Shown here piece by piece: positions 4,893-6,848 of a stretch of 6,848 nucleotides of DNA. The DNA comes from an uncultured Eubacteriales bacterium (GTDB lineage: Bacteria > Bacillota > Clostridia > Monoglobales > Monoglobaceae). Position 1 is the first letter of the stretch; the number at the start of each line of letters is the position of its first letter. The position numbers and the translations under genes are program-made. Location of the stretch: the NCBI GenBank assembly GCA_900542675.1, contig UQOT01000094.1, forward strand, positions 1-6,848. Reading direction: 5' to 3'. The notes under the pieces are model-generated. The model saw only the letters and a list, made by a program, of their open reading frames with translations, was not told where the DNA came from and made no database searches.

Positions 4893-6848
4893 ATGAGCAT
4901 AAAAAGACTTTTTGTTGAAAAGAAAAAGGGTTTTGATATCGAAGCCCGCGAGAAGAAGCAGGATTTGATTGAAAACTTGGGTTTGACGCGTCTTACAAAC
5001 GTACGCGTTATCAACCGCTACGACATAGACGGCATTTCGGACGCGGAGCTTGAGGCAGTTCTGCCGTGCGTTTTCGCAGAGCCGCAGGTAGATAACGTTG
5101 CCTGTGAAAATATAGAAATTCCAAAAGAGGACAAGTATTTTGCAGTAGAGTATTTGCCGGGACAGTTTGACCAGCGCGCGGACAGTGCGGCGCAGTGTAC
5201 GCAGATTATGACGGGCGGCGAAAAGCCGATAGTCAGAACGGCAAAGATTATAGTCCTCTCGGGCGATATCTCGGATGAGGAATTAAGGATGGTCGAGCAT
5301 TATACCGTAAACCCCGTTGAGTCGCGTCTTGCCTCAATGAATAAGCCCGAAACGCTCAGTGATAAGACGGATGAGCCTAAGGACGTTAAGATAATAGACG
5401 GCTTTATAGATATGGATGATACGTCTCTTGACAAGATGATTAAGGATTTGGGTCTTGCAATGGATGAGGACGATATAAGGTTCTGCCGCGATTACTTTAA
5501 GAACACCGAAAAGCGCGACCCGTCACTGACCGAGATAAGAATGATTGACACATATTGGTCGGATCATTGCCGTCACACAACTTTTGGCACAAAGCTCAAT
5601 AATATCAAGATAAAGAACGAGTTTATAAAGGGCGTATATAATGATTATTTAGAGTCGCGCAAGTTCGTATACGGCGAAAAAAAGAAGAACATTTGCCTTA
5701 TGGATGTTGCGACAATCGCTGTTAAGGAGCTTAAAAGGCGCGGCATATTAACGGCGCTTGACGAGAGCGAGGAGATTAACGCCTGCTCGATTGAAGTCGA
5801 AGTTGATATGACTGACGGAACAAAAGAGGATTGGCTTGTTATGTTCAAGAACGAGACGCACAACCACCCGACGGAAATTGAGCCGTTCGGCGGCGCTGCG
5901 ACCTGTCTTGGCGGAGCTATACGCGACCCGCTGTCGGGACGTTCGTACGTATATCAGGCTATGCGCGTAACCGGCGCGGGCGACCCGAGAAAGACGCTTA
6001 AAGAGACGCTTGAGGGCAAGCTGCCGCAGCGTAAGCTGGTGCTTGGCGCGGCGCACGGCTACAGCTCATACGGTAACCAGATAGGTCTTGCGACGGGCGT
6101 TGTTAACGAGATTTACGACGAGGGCTATGTCGCAAAGCGTATGGAGATAGGCGCGGTAATCGCGGCAACGCCTAAAGATCACGTTATCCGTGAGGTTCCC
6201 GAGCCGGGCGATATAGTAATCTTGCTCGGCGGTATGACGGGACGCGACGGCTGCGGCGGTGCGACGGGTTCGTCAAAAGCGCACGACAGTTCATCGCTTG
6301 AGACCTGCGGCGCAGAGGTTCAGAAGGGTAATCCGCCGGTTGAGCGCAAGCTCCAGAGATTGTTCAGAAAGAAAGAGGTAACGACGCTCATAAGACGCTG
6401 CAACGACTTTGGCGCGGGAGGTGTGTCGGTTGCAATAGGAGAGCTTGCGGACGGACTTACAATAAACCTTGACAAGGTGCCGAAGAAGTACGAGGGTCTT
6501 GACGGAACCGAGCTTGCCATTTCGGAATCACAGGAGAGAATGGCGGTTGTTGTGCGCTCAAAGGATGCGGATAAGTTCATCGCCGAGGCGGACAAGGAAA
6601 ATCTTGACGCGGTAATTGTTGCGGAGGTGACCGAAAGTCCGAGACTTGTTATGAATTGGCGCGGCAAAACTATCTGCGATATCTCGCGTGAGTTCTTAAA
6701 CACCAACGGTGCGGAGAAGAATGCAGACGCGGAGATTACGACTGACGATTTTTCGACCGATGTGCTCGAGTTCAAGGCTGACGGCGACACATATAAAGAA
6801 AAGATATTAAATATGATGAGCGACTTAAACATATGCTCACAAAAGGGG
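4893..6848 (+). CDS. purL: Phosphoribosylformylglycinamidine synthase (PurL, long form), N-terminal part
   Basis: This enzyme carries out the fourth step of purine synthesis, turning FGAR, glutamine and ATP into FGAM in the cytoplasm. The frame is open for 652 codons to the window edge with no stop or frameshift, so the 3' part is missing. The N-terminal PurS-like region is residues 1-140; the linker and synthetase region holds SDHCRHTTF (223-231), ETHNHPT (321-327) with FGGAATCLGGAIRDPLSGR, GGMTGRDGCGGATGSS (446-461), NDFGAGGVSVAIGELADG (504-521) and ESQERMAV (545-552). The fused PurS-like N-terminus and the DHCRHTTF form indicate the long single-chain class of about 1,230-1,260 residues, which normally ends in a glutaminase domain; that domain lies beyond the window. 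The ATG at 4893 has AAAGGAG at 4878-4884, 8 bp upstream. The gene has its own promoter and no purine neighbour upstream. Confidence 0.95.
   Translation, partial: MSIKRLFVEKKKGFDIEAREKKQDLIENLGLTRLTNVRVINRYDIDGISDAELEAVLPCVFAEPQVDNVACENIEIPKEDKYFAVEYLPGQFDQRADSAAQCTQIMTGGEKPIVRTAKIIVLSGDISDEELRMVEHYTVNPVESRLASMNKPETLSDKTDEPKDVKIIDGFIDMDDTSLDKMIKDLGLAMDEDDIRFCRDYFKNTEKRDPSLTEIRMIDTYWSDHCRHTTFGTKLNNIKIKNEFIKGVYNDYLESRKFVYGEKKKNICLMDVATIAVKELKRRGILTALDESEEINACSIEVEVDMTDGTKEDWLVMFKNETHNHPTEIEPFGGAATCLGGAIRDPLSGRSYVYQAMRVTGAGDPRKTLKETLEGKLPQRKLVLGAAHGYSSYGNQIGLATGVVNEIYDEGYVAKRMEIGAVIAATPKDHVIREVPEPGDIVILLGGMTGRDGCGGATGSSKAHDSSSLETCGAEVQKGNPPVERKLQRLFRKKEVTTLIRRCNDFGAGGVSVAIGELADGLTINLDKVPKKYEGLDGTELAISESQERMAVVVRSKDADKFIAEADKENLDAVIVAEVTESPRLVMNWRGKTICDISREFLNTNGAEKNADAEITTDDFSTDVLEFKADGDTYKEKILNMMSDLNICSQKG

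Noticed and set aside
6320..6832. 170-residue open frame on the minus strand
   Set aside because: It is antisense to conserved purL sequence (NDFGAGG and ESQERMAV motifs) and is Ser-rich in the way antisense frames often are.

Overview
The window looks like chromosomal DNA from a Gram-positive anaerobe of the class Clostridia (Bacillota), probably a gut lineage. The evidence is a DnaE-type polymerase III, a BirA with an N-terminal DNA-binding domain, a long single-chain-type PurL with the SDHCRHTTF motif, strong AAGGAG ribosome binding sites, a TTGACA/TAAAAT promoter, and short GC-rich palindromes between genes like those common in gut Firmicutes. All credible genes lie on the + strand. No tRNA, rRNA, CRISPR array or transposase was seen.

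Layout: (1) 1-995, the last 330 codons of dnaE, open at the left edge. (2) 996-1073, a gap with two hairpins and an 8-bp tandem repeat. (3) 1074-2054, birA, followed after 18 bp by (4) 2073-3209, a membrane-anchored trypsin-like (HtrA-type) protease without a PDZ domain; these two probably share a transcript. (5) 3210-3477, a gap whose left half holds GC-rich hairpins and whose right half is extremely AT-rich, with a promoter between the arms of a 24-bp inverted repeat. (6) 3478-3928, two tandem 74-residue paralogues resembling ribbon-helix-helix DNA-binding proteins, followed by the first codons of a third copy that runs into a palindromic repeat. (7) 4106-4825, a YoaK/DUF1275 membrane protein. 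(8) 4833-4861, a near-consensus promoter. (9) 4893-6848, the first 652 codons of purL, open at the right edge.

The flanks are housekeeping: DNA replication (dnaE), biotin protein ligation and biotin control (birA), and purine synthesis (purL). The accessory part is the central 3.2-4.0 kb. It looks like a small self-regulated module: an AT-rich promoter inside a large inverted repeat, then a translationally linked duplicated pair of small putative repressors, then a broken third copy. I do not recognise it as a named system. The other notable point is the Arg/His-rich tail of the protease, which may reflect a frameshift because the +1 frame reads into a more natural C-terminus.
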